Source: Oscillospiraceae bacterium
Lineage (GTDB): Bacteria; Bacillota; Clostridia; Lachnospirales; Lachnospiraceae
Direction: 5' to 3'
Assembly: GCA_021771715.1 (NCBI GenBank)
Contig: JAETOO010000001.1
Location: forward strand, 434,001-498,000
Length of the DNA stretch: 64,000 bases
In this document: piece after piece, positions 26,275 to 34,592 of the stretch
Numbering within the stretch: position 1 is the first letter of the stretch
Layout of the letters: each line of letters starts with the position of its first letter
Position numbers and translations under genes: made by a program
Notes under the pieces: generated by a model
Told to the model about the DNA's origin: nothing
The model's input: the letters and a program-made list of their open reading frames with translations, nothing else
Databases searched by the model: none

Positions 26275-27102
26275 TTATTTTTCATACAAGAACTTCTCCG
26301 GCAGGCTTACCTTGAAATCGACGGCCAGATCGCGGAAGTTCTGCGCCGTGATGGTCTGAAGCTTGTCCGGGCGGATCGAGAGCACCTTGACGAGGATCTC
26401 GGCGGCCTTCTCCACCGTGTGCATCAGCCCGAAGGTCAGATCAAAGTCCTCCCCCGAGCAGAACATCCCGTGGTGCGCCCAGATCGCCACATCGTACTGC
26501 TTCATCAGCTCGCTCGTCGCGACCGCGATATCCCGGCCTCCCGGCACCATCCAGCCGACGACGCCGACGCCGTCCGGGAACACGACCGGGCACTCGGTCG
26601 CCATCTCCCAGAGCTCCCGCGTAAAGACTTCATCCTTCAGCGGCAGCACAAAGGTCAGCGCGATCACATTTGCCGGGTGTGCGTGGTAGATCACGCGGTG
26701 GCGTCCGCCGCTCGCGATCACCTTCACCTCGTGGTTCATCAGATGAGACGGCAGCTCGCTCGTTGGGCGGCCTCCGTTCACGAGTCCCCAGCAGATCCGG
26801 TACCGCTCCCCGGTCTCATCGACCTCGATCACCGCGAGCGAATCCTCCGGCGCGAGAATCACATTCCGGAAATATTTGCCGCTCCCGGTCACCAGGAAAT
26901 ACTCTCCGGCCAGCTTCGGCACCGACGTGCCGATCTCCTTCCATTCCCCGTCCGTCCGCAGCTCCTCCCGGACCGCCTCGACCTCCTCCTTCTTCATGCG
27001 ATAGCTCAAATTCCCGCCATTCCGCTCATGCCAGCCCTGCTCCCAGCCGTCATTCGCCATGCGGATAAAGCCTTTCATAAATCCTGCTTCCAGCATTTTC
27101 AT
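26275..27102 (-). CDS. rhaD: L-rhamnulose-1-phosphate aldolase
   Basis: A 275-residue class II aldolase that splits L-rhamnulose 1-phosphate into dihydroxyacetone phosphate and L-lactaldehyde. Zn ligands appear in YHAHPAN and WAHHGMF; the substrate loop is RNGGNLSYR and the catalytic Glu lies in the NGGRPTSELPSHL segment. The start is MKMLEAGFMKGFIRMANDGW, behind AAGGGG; a longer frame upstream runs into rhaA in the wrong phase. Last gene of the rhaBAD operon, 26 nt after rhaA. Confidence 0.93.
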   Translation of the reverse strand: MKMLEAGFMKGFIRMANDGWEQGWHERNGGNLSYRMKKEEVEAVREELRTDGEWKEIGTSVPKLAGEYFLVTGSGKYFRNVILAPEDSLAVIEVDETGERYRICWGLVNGGRPTSELPSHLMNHEVKVIASGGRHRVIYHAHPANVIALTFVLPLKDEVFTRELWEMATECPVVFPDGVGVVGWMVPGGRDIAVATSELMKQYDVAIWAHHGMFCSGEDFDLTFGLMHTVEKAAEILVKVLSIRPDKLQTITAQNFRDLAVDFKVSLPEKFLYEK

Positions 27103-27128
27103 ACCGCTGTTCCCCTTTCTTCTGATAG

Positions 27129-28388
27129 CTAGCAGCGAGTGCTTAGCACTTCGCGCTCGTACCGCTCGATCTCCCCGAACCATGCGCCGTCCGCCGGGAC
27201 GCCGCAGACCTCGCAGTAGCGGTTCCAGACATCGCCGAACGGCATCGTCTTGAGCTCCTCCTGGCGCACCATCAGCTCCGTCATCCGGTTCTCGTCCTGC
27301 AGCGCTTTCAGCTCCTCGTGCGGCGCAAGCAGCGCCTGCAGCAGCGCCTTCTGGAAATTGCGGAAGCCCACCGTCCACGCGGAGATCCGGTTGATCCCTG
27401 CGTCAAAATAGTCCAGCGCCAGCTTCACACGGCCATCCAGCCCGCCGCAGCGCACGACCTCCTTCGCAATCTCCCGCGTCTCGTCGTCAAAGAGCACCAC
27501 ATGGTCCGAATCCCAGCGCACCGGGCGCGTCACATGCAGCGCGATCTCCGGGAAGAACGCGAGCAGCGCCGGAATCTTGTCCGACACCATCTCCGTCGGG
27601 TGATAATGTCCGTTGTCCATCAGCGGAATGCACTTTTCCTTGTTCATCGCCGCGTAGGACAGCGCAAACTCCGCGCTTCCCGCCGTGTACGCCTCCACGC
27701 CGATGCCGAACACCTTCGACTCCACACACGGCTTCACCATCGTGAAATCATACGGCTCCGAGAGGATCTCGTCGATCGCCTCCTTGTACCGCACCCGCGG
27801 CCCCATCCGGTCCGCCGGCACATCCTTGAAGCCGTCCCCGATCCAGATATTCATGATACACGGGATCCCCGTCTCCTGCGCAAAATAATTTGCAATCCGG
27901 ATGCACGCCTTGCCGTGGTTGATCCAGAACCGGCGCGTCTCCTCGTCCGGGCTCGTTAAGGTCAGCCCGTCCTTCACCCGCGCGTGCGAGAAGAACGTCG
28001 GATTGAAGTCCAGCCCCGCCCCGTGCGCCTTGGCAAACTCCACCCATCTGCGGAAGTGCTTCGGCTCCAGCGCATCACGGTCCGCGAACTCGCCGTCCTC
28101 AAAAATCGCGTAGCTCGCGTGCACATTGATCTTCTTCTGACCCGGCATCAGCTTCATCGCCTCGTCCAGATCCGCGAACAGCTCGTCCGGCGTCCGCGCC
28201 CGCCCCGGGTAGTTTCCGGTCGTCTGGATGCCGCCGGTCAGCGGGCCGTCCTGGTCAAACCCCTTCACATCGTCCCCCTGCCAGCAGTGCAGGGACACCG
28301 GCACCTTTTTCAGCCGCTCAATCGCCGCCTCCGTATCCACTCCTGCCGCCGCATACAGCTCTCTCGCAGATTCATAACGCTCACTCAT
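27129..28388 (-). CDS. rhaA: L-rhamnose isomerase
   Basis: A 419-residue TIM-barrel aldose-ketose isomerase (L-rhamnose to L-rhamnulose). Recognisable family segments: SLHCWQGDDVKGFD near residue 32, KINVHASYAIF, LDFNPTFFSHA, NIWIGDGFKD, and the metal-binding region VEAYTAGSAEFALSYA with LMDNGHYHPTE and HVTRPVRWDSDHVV. Full length for the family. It lies between rhaB and rhaD, in the usual catabolic set. Cytosolic. Confidence 0.95.
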   Translation of the reverse strand: MSERYESARELYAAAGVDTEAAIERLKKVPVSLHCWQGDDVKGFDQDGPLTGGIQTTGNYPGRARTPDELFADLDEAMKLMPGQKKINVHASYAIFEDGEFADRDALEPKHFRRWVEFAKAHGAGLDFNPTFFSHARVKDGLTLTSPDEETRRFWINHGKACIRIANYFAQETGIPCIMNIWIGDGFKDVPADRMGPRVRYKEAIDEILSEPYDFTMVKPCVESKVFGIGVEAYTAGSAEFALSYAAMNKEKCIPLMDNGHYHPTEMVSDKIPALLAFFPEIALHVTRPVRWDSDHVVLFDDETREIAKEVVRCGGLDGRVKLALDYFDAGINRISAWTVGFRNFQKALLQALLAPHEELKALQDENRMTELMVRQEELKTMPFGDVWNRYCEVCGVPADGAWFGEIERYEREVLSTRC

Positions 28389-28413
28389 ACTCTTAGCCTC
28401 CTGTGATATATTT

Positions 28414-29814
28414 TTATTTTTTATACTCTCTCACCTCAAATGACCGGTAGACGCACTCCCGCGCCTCCCGCAGACTACTCCAGACCCCGCGCACGAGCAT
28501 CTGCACCATCAGGTTGCCGATCGCTGTGGCCTCCGTCGGGCCGGCGAGCACCGTCATCCCGGTCGCCTGCGCCGTCAGTTCGTTCAGGTACTCCGCGTTC
28601 GCGCCGCCTCCGACCACATGGAGCTTCTCGTACGTGCAGCCCATCTGCTGCTCCAGCTCCTTCACCGTAGCCTTGTAGCACTGCGCCAGGCTGCGGTAGA
28701 TCACCCGCGCATACTCGCCCGGCGTCCCCGGCACCTGCTGCCCGCTTCTCGCGCAGAAATCGGCGACCGCACCCTGCATCGACTCCGGCGCCAGAAATTC
28801 CGCCGCATTGCAGTCCACGATCGAGTCGATCTGCGCCCTGGCCGCCAGCTCGCACAGCTCTGCAAACGAGTACGCATCCCCGAGTTCCCGCTTCACGCTC
28901 TGGATCATCCAGAGTCCCATGATGTTTTTCAGATAGCGGAACCGATACGCGTAGCCGCCCTCATTTGTCAGGTTCAGACTCCGGCTCCCGGGCGAGCAGT
29001 CCGCCTCCGTCCGCTCCACGCCCATCAGCGACCACGTGCCGGAGCTGATGTACATCGTCTTCTCCTCGTTCGACGGCACCGCGAGCACCGCCGAACCCGT
29101 GTCGTGCGTCGCCGGGAGCACGACCTCGCACGAGAAGCCGACCTCGCGCGCGATTTCCTCCCGGAGCGCTCCCAGCCTCGTCCCCGCCATCCGGATCGGC
29201 TGGAAGATCCTGCGCGGATAGCCGAGCCGGTCGACCAGCTCCCAATCCCAGTCCTTCGTCTCCGGGCTGACCAGCTGCGTCGTCGTCGCGTTCGTGTACT
29301 CAGTCGCCCTCACGCCCGTCAGCAGATAGTGCAGATAATCCGGCATCAGCAGCATGGCCTCCGCCCGCTCCAGGTCGTCCGGGTGCTGCTTTTTGACTGC
29401 CATCAGCTGGTAGACCGTGTTGAACAGCTGCTTCTGAATCCCCGTCCGCGCGTACAGCTCCTCCTCCGGGATCGTCCGGTACACCTCATCGTCCATCCCC
29501 TCCGTGCGCGCATCCCGGTAGCCGACCGCCTCGCCGAGACGCTCGCCCTGCTCATCCACCAGCACAAAATCAACCGCCCACGTGTCGATCCCCATGCTCA
29601 CCGGGATCTTCCCGAGCTCGGCACACTTTTTCATGCCCGTCACGATCTCCCGGAACAGCCCGTCCACGTCCCAGCACAGCGTGCCGCCCTTCCTTACCAT
29701 CCCATTTGAAAACCGGTGGACCTCCTGCATCCGCAGCTGGCCATTCTCCTGCCAGCCCAGTATATGCCGCCCGCTGGACGCCCCGATATCCACCGCCAGA
29801 AAATACTCGCCCAT
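28414..29814 (-). CDS. rhaB: Rhamnulokinase
   Basis: A 466-residue FGGY-family kinase that phosphorylates L-rhamnulose. It begins MGEYFLAVDIGASSGRHILG (phosphate 1 motif), with the substrate Asp in GIDTWAVDFVL, TQLVSPETKDWDWELV, the ATP-binding VLPATHDTGSAVLAVP and HVVGGGANAEYLNELTA (adenosine motif). Start at MGEY after AGGAGAGG; the frame upstream of it is repeat DNA. First gene of rhaBAD; the 5' leader contains a 30-bp tandem repeat, and a TATAAT box (complement of 29974-29979) lies about 160 nt upstream. No regulator is adjacent. Confidence 0.94.
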   Translation of the reverse strand: MGEYFLAVDIGASSGRHILGWQENGQLRMQEVHRFSNGMVRKGGTLCWDVDGLFREIVTGMKKCAELGKIPVSMGIDTWAVDFVLVDEQGERLGEAVGYRDARTEGMDDEVYRTIPEEELYARTGIQKQLFNTVYQLMAVKKQHPDDLERAEAMLLMPDYLHYLLTGVRATEYTNATTTQLVSPETKDWDWELVDRLGYPRRIFQPIRMAGTRLGALREEIAREVGFSCEVVLPATHDTGSAVLAVPSNEEKTMYISSGTWSLMGVERTEADCSPGSRSLNLTNEGGYAYRFRYLKNIMGLWMIQSVKRELGDAYSFAELCELAARAQIDSIVDCNAAEFLAPESMQGAVADFCARSGQQVPGTPGEYARVIYRSLAQCYKATVKELEQQMGCTYEKLHVVGGGANAEYLNELTAQATGMTVLAGPTEATAIGNLMVQMLVRGVWSSLREARECVYRSFEVREYKK

Positions 29815-29862
29815 AGCCCCTCTCCTTCCGCTGTAATGTTCTACAGAATCCCTTTGTTCCCC

Positions 29863-29973
29863 ACAAATTTGCCGCATCGCTTGTTTTCGCCTGCAAATTT
29901 GCTGTATACCCTGTTTTCGCCGCTAATCCATTGCAGGAGCCGATTTCCCTGCAAATCCACTGCATAGTCTGCC
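29863..29973. repeat. 30-bp degenerate tandem repeat in the rhaBAD leader
   Basis: Units 29863-29892 and 29893-29922 (core CAAATTTGC and TGTTTTCGCC), then weaker units 29923-29950 and 29951-29973. They lie between a TATAAT box (29974-29979, minus) and rhaB, so would form part of the mRNA leader. In one minus frame the period gives a 10-residue peptide repeat, but no coding signal is convincing. Confidence 0.7.
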
Positions 29974-30176
29974 ATTATACCGCATGTTTCTTCCAGTATA
30001 CTCGCGATTTTCAGAAAAGGAAAGAACATCATTTGCAGAAAAATATGACCTGATTTGCAGATGCGGACAGGGATCGAGTACAGCAAAAAGAGGATTATTG
30101 CAGGAAAACTCAAGAAGCGAATGCGTTGACGGTCAGAGGGGTTTGTGGTAAGCTAAAGCCATAAGAAAAGTGGTGA

Positions 30177-30521
30177 ATGTTTCTATTAGAAAAAGCCAGA
30201 TGTATCTGTAAAGCAAAAAATGTGTTGAAGTCGTATCTCGAGAGCCGTGAAAAGGAGATTGTGGATATTATGATGGCATTATTTAATAAAGAGCAGGTCC
30301 TTGAGGCTTACGTGGAGGAAGAACGGCAGGCGGCTGCAAAAGCGGCTGCAAAAGCGGCTACAGAAGCGGCCACAAACAAGGAAAGAGAAAATGGAATCAT
30401 TCGTTTGATTGAACTGTGCAAGGAATTCGGGTTGTCGCTTGCAGAAACTGTATCGAAAGTGGCTATGTCCTACAATCTTTCGCAGGCGGATTCGACCATC
30501 ACTGTAAAAAAATACTGGTAA
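30177..30521 (+). pseudogene. C-terminal remnant of an Rpn/PD-(D/E)XK-type transposase-nuclease
   Basis: A 114-residue frame reads YLESREKEIVDIMMALFNKEQ, then an Ala/Lys-rich repeat (AAAKAAAKAATEAAT) and a helical tail. This is the pattern of the C-terminal region of Rpn-family recombination-promoting nucleases; the ~200-residue nuclease domain is absent. A second, partial copy of the MMALFNKEQV coding DNA appears at about 30525-30562. TTGACG-17-TAAGCT upstream is a weak promoter. I treat it as a decayed mobile gene. The surrounding 29974-30693 DNA otherwise has no supported gene. Confidence 0.5.
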
Positions 30522-30615
30522 CGTGTTATGATGGCACTATTTAATAGTAAGCAAGTCTTTGTAAAGTCGCAGAAACAACCTGCCATATGAGGCACGTCTG
30601 AGTAAGTAACTCAAG

Positions 30616-30659
30616 CAGTCAGAAGCCGGGATGTACCGCCCCATCCCGGCTTCTGACTG
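30616..30659. terminator. Perfect 18-bp hairpin, terminator-like
   Basis: Arms 30616-30633 and 30642-30659 (CAGTCAGAAGCCGGGATG and its complement) are perfect with an 8-nt loop, downstream of the AP2-protein gene on the minus strand and of the Rpn remnant on the plus strand. There is no clear T-run on either side, so it may be a mobile repeat or a Rho-independent site of unusual form. Confidence 0.55.
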
Positions 30660-30693
30660 TAATAATCAATGGTGTTTTACCAACCTGCTATAT

Positions 30694-31362
30694 CTATTCT
30701 GGTGAATCATCCTGTTTCTGATATACCTCATGGTACCACGCGAGAAAATCATCGTGCATCTCCTCGCCGCGGCGGCGGGCCTCGACGGCATCCTCGAGCT
30801 TTGAGTAGCGACCCAGCCAGTAGCGTTTTTTCTTGAAATTGATGTAGGCAGCCCACCTGCCGTCCTTCTCACGGAACACGCCGGTATAGCCGCTCTTGTT
30901 GTTGCTGCGCAGTGTCTTGTTCCGCTCGAGCAGCGCGGCGGAGGTGTCCTCCACAAGCTCCAGGCACTCTATGGCCCGCTCCTTCTGCAGACAGCCGCAG
31001 CTTCTGGTTCCGCCGCTCTGCAGCTCCGTCTGGCTGACGACGGTCTCCTGGCCGCAGTCGCAGCGGCACCGCCAGTAGTTCGCCGTGCCCGCTTTGCCCA
31101 GTTCCCCGGCTGTCCCCGCGTAGGAGAGCACCGTCAACCGGCCAAACCGCTGACCCTCGTACTCCTTGCGCGGCGGCTTTGACAGGCAGCCGCAGGAGCG
31201 CGCTTTGCCCCGGATCAGTCGTCTCGCTGACACCTCCGCCAGCTTCCCGCAGTCGCACTGGCACTGCCACACCACACTGCCGCCGTCCATCCGTTTGTCT
31301 GTCGGCCGCAGGACCACCAGTTTTCCAAACCGCTGGCCGGTCAGATCATTTCTTCTGCTCAC
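30694..31362 (-). CDS. AP2-domain protein with two zinc-ribbon-like repeats
   Basis: A 222-residue protein with a GTG start 7 nt after GGAGG. Two similar N-terminal repeats (about residues 8-60 and 70-125) each contain G-Q-R-FG-K/R-L then W-x-C-x-CDCG and end in RSCGCL, giving four-Cys zinc-ribbon-like motifs. The C-terminus (about 150-205) reads NNKSGYTGVFREKDGRWAAY followed by KKRYWLGRYSKLEDAVEAR, the AP2/integrase-type DNA-binding fold. In bacteria AP2 domains usually occur in homing endonucleases or phage-type proteins; no nuclease motif is visible here. It lies downstream of the sortase gene and may be an independent DNA-binding factor or a mobile-element leftover. Confidence 0.72.
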   Translation of the reverse strand: MSRRNDLTGQRFGKLVVLRPTDKRMDGGSVVWQCQCDCGKLAEVSARRLIRGKARSCGCLSKPPRKEYEGQRFGRLTVLSYAGTAGELGKAGTANYWRCRCDCGQETVVSQTELQSGGTRSCGCLQKERAIECLELVEDTSAALLERNKTLRSNNKSGYTGVFREKDGRWAAYINFKKKRYWLGRYSKLEDAVEARRRGEEMHDDFLAWYHEVYQKQDDSPE

Positions 31363-31384
31363 GGCCCACCTCCGTCCGTCTCCC

Positions 31385-31531
31385 TCTTCCGAGCATGCGT
31401 CCGTCTCTTCTGCTCAGCACATACCTGTCTCTTTTTTCCGAGCACATGTCCGTCTCTCTTTGCCATGCATGCGCCCATCCCCCTCTGTCATGCATGCGTT
31501 CGTCTCTCTCCACCATGCATGTGTCTGCCTC
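31385..31531. repeat. Degenerate 23-26 bp tandem repeat, six units
   Basis: Units start at 31385, 31408, 31432, 31457, 31483 and 31507; the clearest shared parts are CATGCATGCG and CCGTCTC. They occupy most of the spacer between the sortase stop and the AP2-protein start. The units are contiguous, with no spacers, so it is not a CRISPR array. Confidence 0.78.
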
Positions 31532-31558
31532 ATATCATTATGCTTTTGCCGTTCCTTC

Positions 31559-32401
31559 CTATCGCTTCTCTGTCTCTCTCCCGCTGCCGCGCCGCTTCGG
31601 CAGCATCAAAAGGATCAGAAGCAGCAGGAGCATCGGTGCAGCCAGCATCGGCGCCACCAGCACCGGGTCGATCTGCATCGCATCCGCCGTCACACGAACC
31701 GTCTCAGCCTCCTCCTGATTCTCTGTCCGATGGCCGCGCACCAGCAGCCGGTGCGAATTGATCCCGTACGGCGTGCAGGTGACCAGAGTGCAGTAGTCCT
31801 TGCCAGGCTCGATCTCGAGCGCTTCCATCTCCTGCGGCTCCACGATGAGAATCTGGTCGACCTCGTACGTGAGCGTCTCGTCCAGCACCCGCAGGATAAA
31901 CGTATCTCCTTCCGTCAGCTTGTCCAGATCGGTAAAAAGGCGCGCGCTCGGCAGGCCTCGGTGTCCGGATAGCACACAGTGCGTTCCCTTGCCGCCTACC
32001 GGCAGGGATGTTCCCTCGATGTGGCCCACCGCAATCTGCAAAATCGCCTCGTCGACTCCGTGGTAGACCGGCAGGCTGCACTTGATGATCGGGATCTCGA
32101 TGTAACCGATGATGCCGTTGCCCGAGACATTCAGCAGGCTGTCGTACTCCTCGCGCTCCTCGTCCGTCATGGTGTAGCGGTCGGCCTTTTTGGTCAGTGC
32201 CTGGTTGTAGCTCTCGGCCTCAGCCCACATCCGGTCGTACGCAGCGTCGTCCATCTCTGCCACCTGCTCCGCGTACGCAGCGATCGCGCGCGACTGGTGC
32301 AGCGAGTTCCAGTAGTCGCTGACCGTCGGATACAGCAGTAAGGACAGCCCTGCAACCAATATCAGTATTAAGATGATTGTCGATATTCTCCCTTTTTTCA
32401 T
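31559..32401 (-). CDS. Class C sortase (pilin polymerase)
   Basis: A 280-residue sortase with an N-terminal membrane helix (STIILILILVAGLSLLLYP), the sortase core with catalytic His in VLSGHRGLP, Cys in TLVTCTPYGIN and Arg in SHRLLVRG, and a second C-terminal membrane helix (VLVAPMLAAPMLLLLLILLM), which defines class C. It links pilin subunits through Lys-Thr isopeptide bonds. The lid region upstream of the core contains Asp residues (MWAEAESYNQ to YDSLLNV) but no DPF/W motif is obvious. Start at MKKGRI behind AAGGAG. Last gene of the pilus operon. Confidence 0.93.
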   Translation of the reverse strand: MKKGRISTIILILILVAGLSLLLYPTVSDYWNSLHQSRAIAAYAEQVAEMDDAAYDRMWAEAESYNQALTKKADRYTMTDEEREEYDSLLNVSGNGIIGYIEIPIIKCSLPVYHGVDEAILQIAVGHIEGTSLPVGGKGTHCVLSGHRGLPSARLFTDLDKLTEGDTFILRVLDETLTYEVDQILIVEPQEMEALEIEPGKDYCTLVTCTPYGINSHRLLVRGHRTENQEEAETVRVTADAMQIDPVLVAPMLAAPMLLLLLILLMLPKRRGSGRETEKR

Positions 32402-32652
32402 GCAGGGTTCTCCTTGCTGCTGCGCAGCACGCAGCGTATTTGTGCGATACACGAAGTCTGCCTGAACCAAGGAGGTCTCTCTCCCGGCTCAGGCAGATGA
32501 AAATGCTTCGGTGAAGCACTCCGGCAGGGCGCAGCGTGATCTGTACGCCCTGCACGTTATGTTAGGTTGCGTTTGCCTCATCTGTTCGGCGTACTTGCTT
32601 CACCTGTTCGGCCTGCCGATGTGACATGCCGCACTGTTTCCGCCTGAATGGC

Positions 32653-34356
32653 TTATTTCTCAGCGCTCATGCGCTTCTTCGTAACCAGCAGGATCGCAGC
32701 CGCAACGACCAGAATGCCGCCGAGTACGTAGAAGATCGTGGTACCGATGCCACCGGTCTCAGGGAGGGTGGAACCCGCCTTGTTTACGATTTCGCTATAG
32801 ATTTCGCCAGTTGCAAGCGTTTTTTCTTCCTTATTTACCTTCGTAAATTTTACTTCTCCGCCCTTAGCATCCGCCTTGAAATCATTATTTCCAGCATCAA
32901 GGACACTTACAGAATAGCCTGTAGAAGACATTCCATCTGCACCATGTGTTGCAGAAACACCAAGAGTGACCGGATCCATTGTGTTATATCCGTTAGGAGT
33001 CGTTGACTCAACAAGAATATACGTACCGTCATCAATACCAGCAAATTCGAAAGAAGTGCCAGCTGGAGTTGCAGCAATAGTTTTCACTTCATACCAGAAT
33101 TCGTCCTTAGGGAATGTATCTGCCTTTGCGCCTGCAGGGATTGTTCCAGCTACATTCGGCTTATCTCCTTTAACTTCTGCCTTATATTTCTTATAGAGTG
33201 TAAATCCAGCATTCGGAAGTGCATTACCATCAGGGTCAATCTTATCTACATCTGTCTTATACGTGAATACCACAGCCGTGCTCTTAGGTGTTTCAGCCGT
33301 TCCACTCTGATCCCCATTCGGGTTATTGGAGAACTCAGCATAAGAGGTATTCGGATTTCCTGGATTACCGATTACAACATCAGTGCCATCCAGATTTAAG
33401 GTCGCTGTATAGACAACAACAACATCTCTTCCGGCTGCTGCAGATGTATTACCATTTAATTTTGTGAAAGCTACTTCAAAACTATGATCTGTTGTGGTAA
33501 GTGTATACTTACCTGCATTTACATCCTCATCCGTATCCGTACCCTCGGTTGCCAAATCTCCATTAACATACACTTTAATAGAAGTTTTATCCAACGTCAG
33601 GCCGTTACACATAGTATCGGATATTTTCAGAACATAACTATCATACTTTGCAAAATCAGATCCAATTTTGGTCGTCAGCTTAAACGGAACATTGTCGCCA
33701 AAATCATGGTCAGCAGACTTATCCCAGCCTGTTGCTACATTCTGAAGAGCGTCCAGATCAAGCGCCGCTTCAGTCGTATCGTTTACATCCAGTACTTCCT
33801 TCTTATGCTCGGTTGTACCAGCCTTCGGAACAATCTCCGTCGGACCTACAACCTTACACACCACTGTGCTGAGGGTTGTTGTCTGGGTATCATTAGGATT
33901 CGTATAAGCATCCGCTACAACATAGTAACCTGGGTCAACATCAGTGCCCTCGTCTGGAATTACTGTTCCGCCTGTACTTGTTACCCAACTACTAATAATA
34001 TTAGCTGTAGCCTGAGCAACCTCACCGGTTTCATCATTACTTCCACTAAGTGAAGCAAGGTAAGTAAGAACCTCTTCGGGAACCGGATCACCTGCTTTTG
34101 TACTAATCGTTTTACTCTCATTATTAACCGTATAAGTAATAGAGGATGCTACATTAGTTCCCCATTTTACATTTGAAAGTGTCTCTCCATCCGCAGCAAG
34201 ATCGCCCACAAACAGTTGATATGCTGTATATGTGTGTCCGTCAACTGCTTTAACTCTAAGGTTTTTCTCTACAGGTTCTGCAAACACTGTTACCGTCATC
34301 GCCATCACCATGACGACCGTCAGCAATAAGCTGACTATTCTTTTCATTTTCTTCAT
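32653..34356 (-). CDS. Major pilin subunit, LPxTG-anchored, isopeptide-forming
   Basis: A 567-residue secreted protein: signal peptide (MKRIVSLLLTVVMVMAMTVTVFA), an N-terminal domain, a pilin-type Lys in EIVPKAGTTEHKKEV near residue 180, a middle isopeptide domain (LNGNTSAAAGRDVVVVYTA), a SpaA/Cna-B-like domain (DKIDPDGNALPNAGFTLYKK to the E-box YILVESTTPNGYN), then the sorting signal LPETGGIGTTIFYVLGG with membrane span and KKRMSAEK tail. The VPK Lys is the expected nucleophile for sortase C polymerisation. A start three codons later is also possible. The DNA is more AT-rich than flanking genes, typical for variable surface proteins. Confidence 0.92.
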   Translation of the reverse strand: MKKMKRIVSLLLTVVMVMAMTVTVFAEPVEKNLRVKAVDGHTYTAYQLFVGDLAADGETLSNVKWGTNVASSITYTVNNESKTISTKAGDPVPEEVLTYLASLSGSNDETGEVAQATANIISSWVTSTGGTVIPDEGTDVDPGYYVVADAYTNPNDTQTTTLSTVVCKVVGPTEIVPKAGTTEHKKEVLDVNDTTEAALDLDALQNVATGWDKSADHDFGDNVPFKLTTKIGSDFAKYDSYVLKISDTMCNGLTLDKTSIKVYVNGDLATEGTDTDEDVNAGKYTLTTTDHSFEVAFTKLNGNTSAAAGRDVVVVYTATLNLDGTDVVIGNPGNPNTSYAEFSNNPNGDQSGTAETPKSTAVVFTYKTDVDKIDPDGNALPNAGFTLYKKYKAEVKGDKPNVAGTIPAGAKADTFPKDEFWYEVKTIAATPAGTSFEFAGIDDGTYILVESTTPNGYNTMDPVTLGVSATHGADGMSSTGYSVSVLDAGNNDFKADAKGGEVKFTKVNKEEKTLATGEIYSEIVNKAGSTLPETGGIGTTIFYVLGGILVVAAAILLVTKKRMSAEK

Positions 34357-34592
34357 GTCCTTTTTCCTTTCGATTTGATTTTTTTAATTCCGTGCCTTTT
34401 TCCGGCTCATGAATTTTGTATGTGCCATGATGCCGGAACCGGCGCACGTTGTTCCCGTTTTAATGTAATTCTGCTCCAATGCTTTTTGTTCGAATGATGG
34501 AGGCAGAGTCGCTGTGCCCTGACACAGCCGCCGGGGAGGCGCATGCCTGACCGGGCTTTCCCTATTGCTGTCTCTTGTTGTCTTTTCGCGTA

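Noticed and set aside
29841-30113. 90-residue minus-strand protein upstream of rhaB with a 10-residue repeat
   Set aside because: Its repetition follows from the 30-bp DNA repeat; no ribosome site and no family resemblance.
31385-31531. CRISPR array
   Set aside because: Units are contiguous, degenerate and 23-26 bp with no unique spacers, and there are no cas genes in the window.
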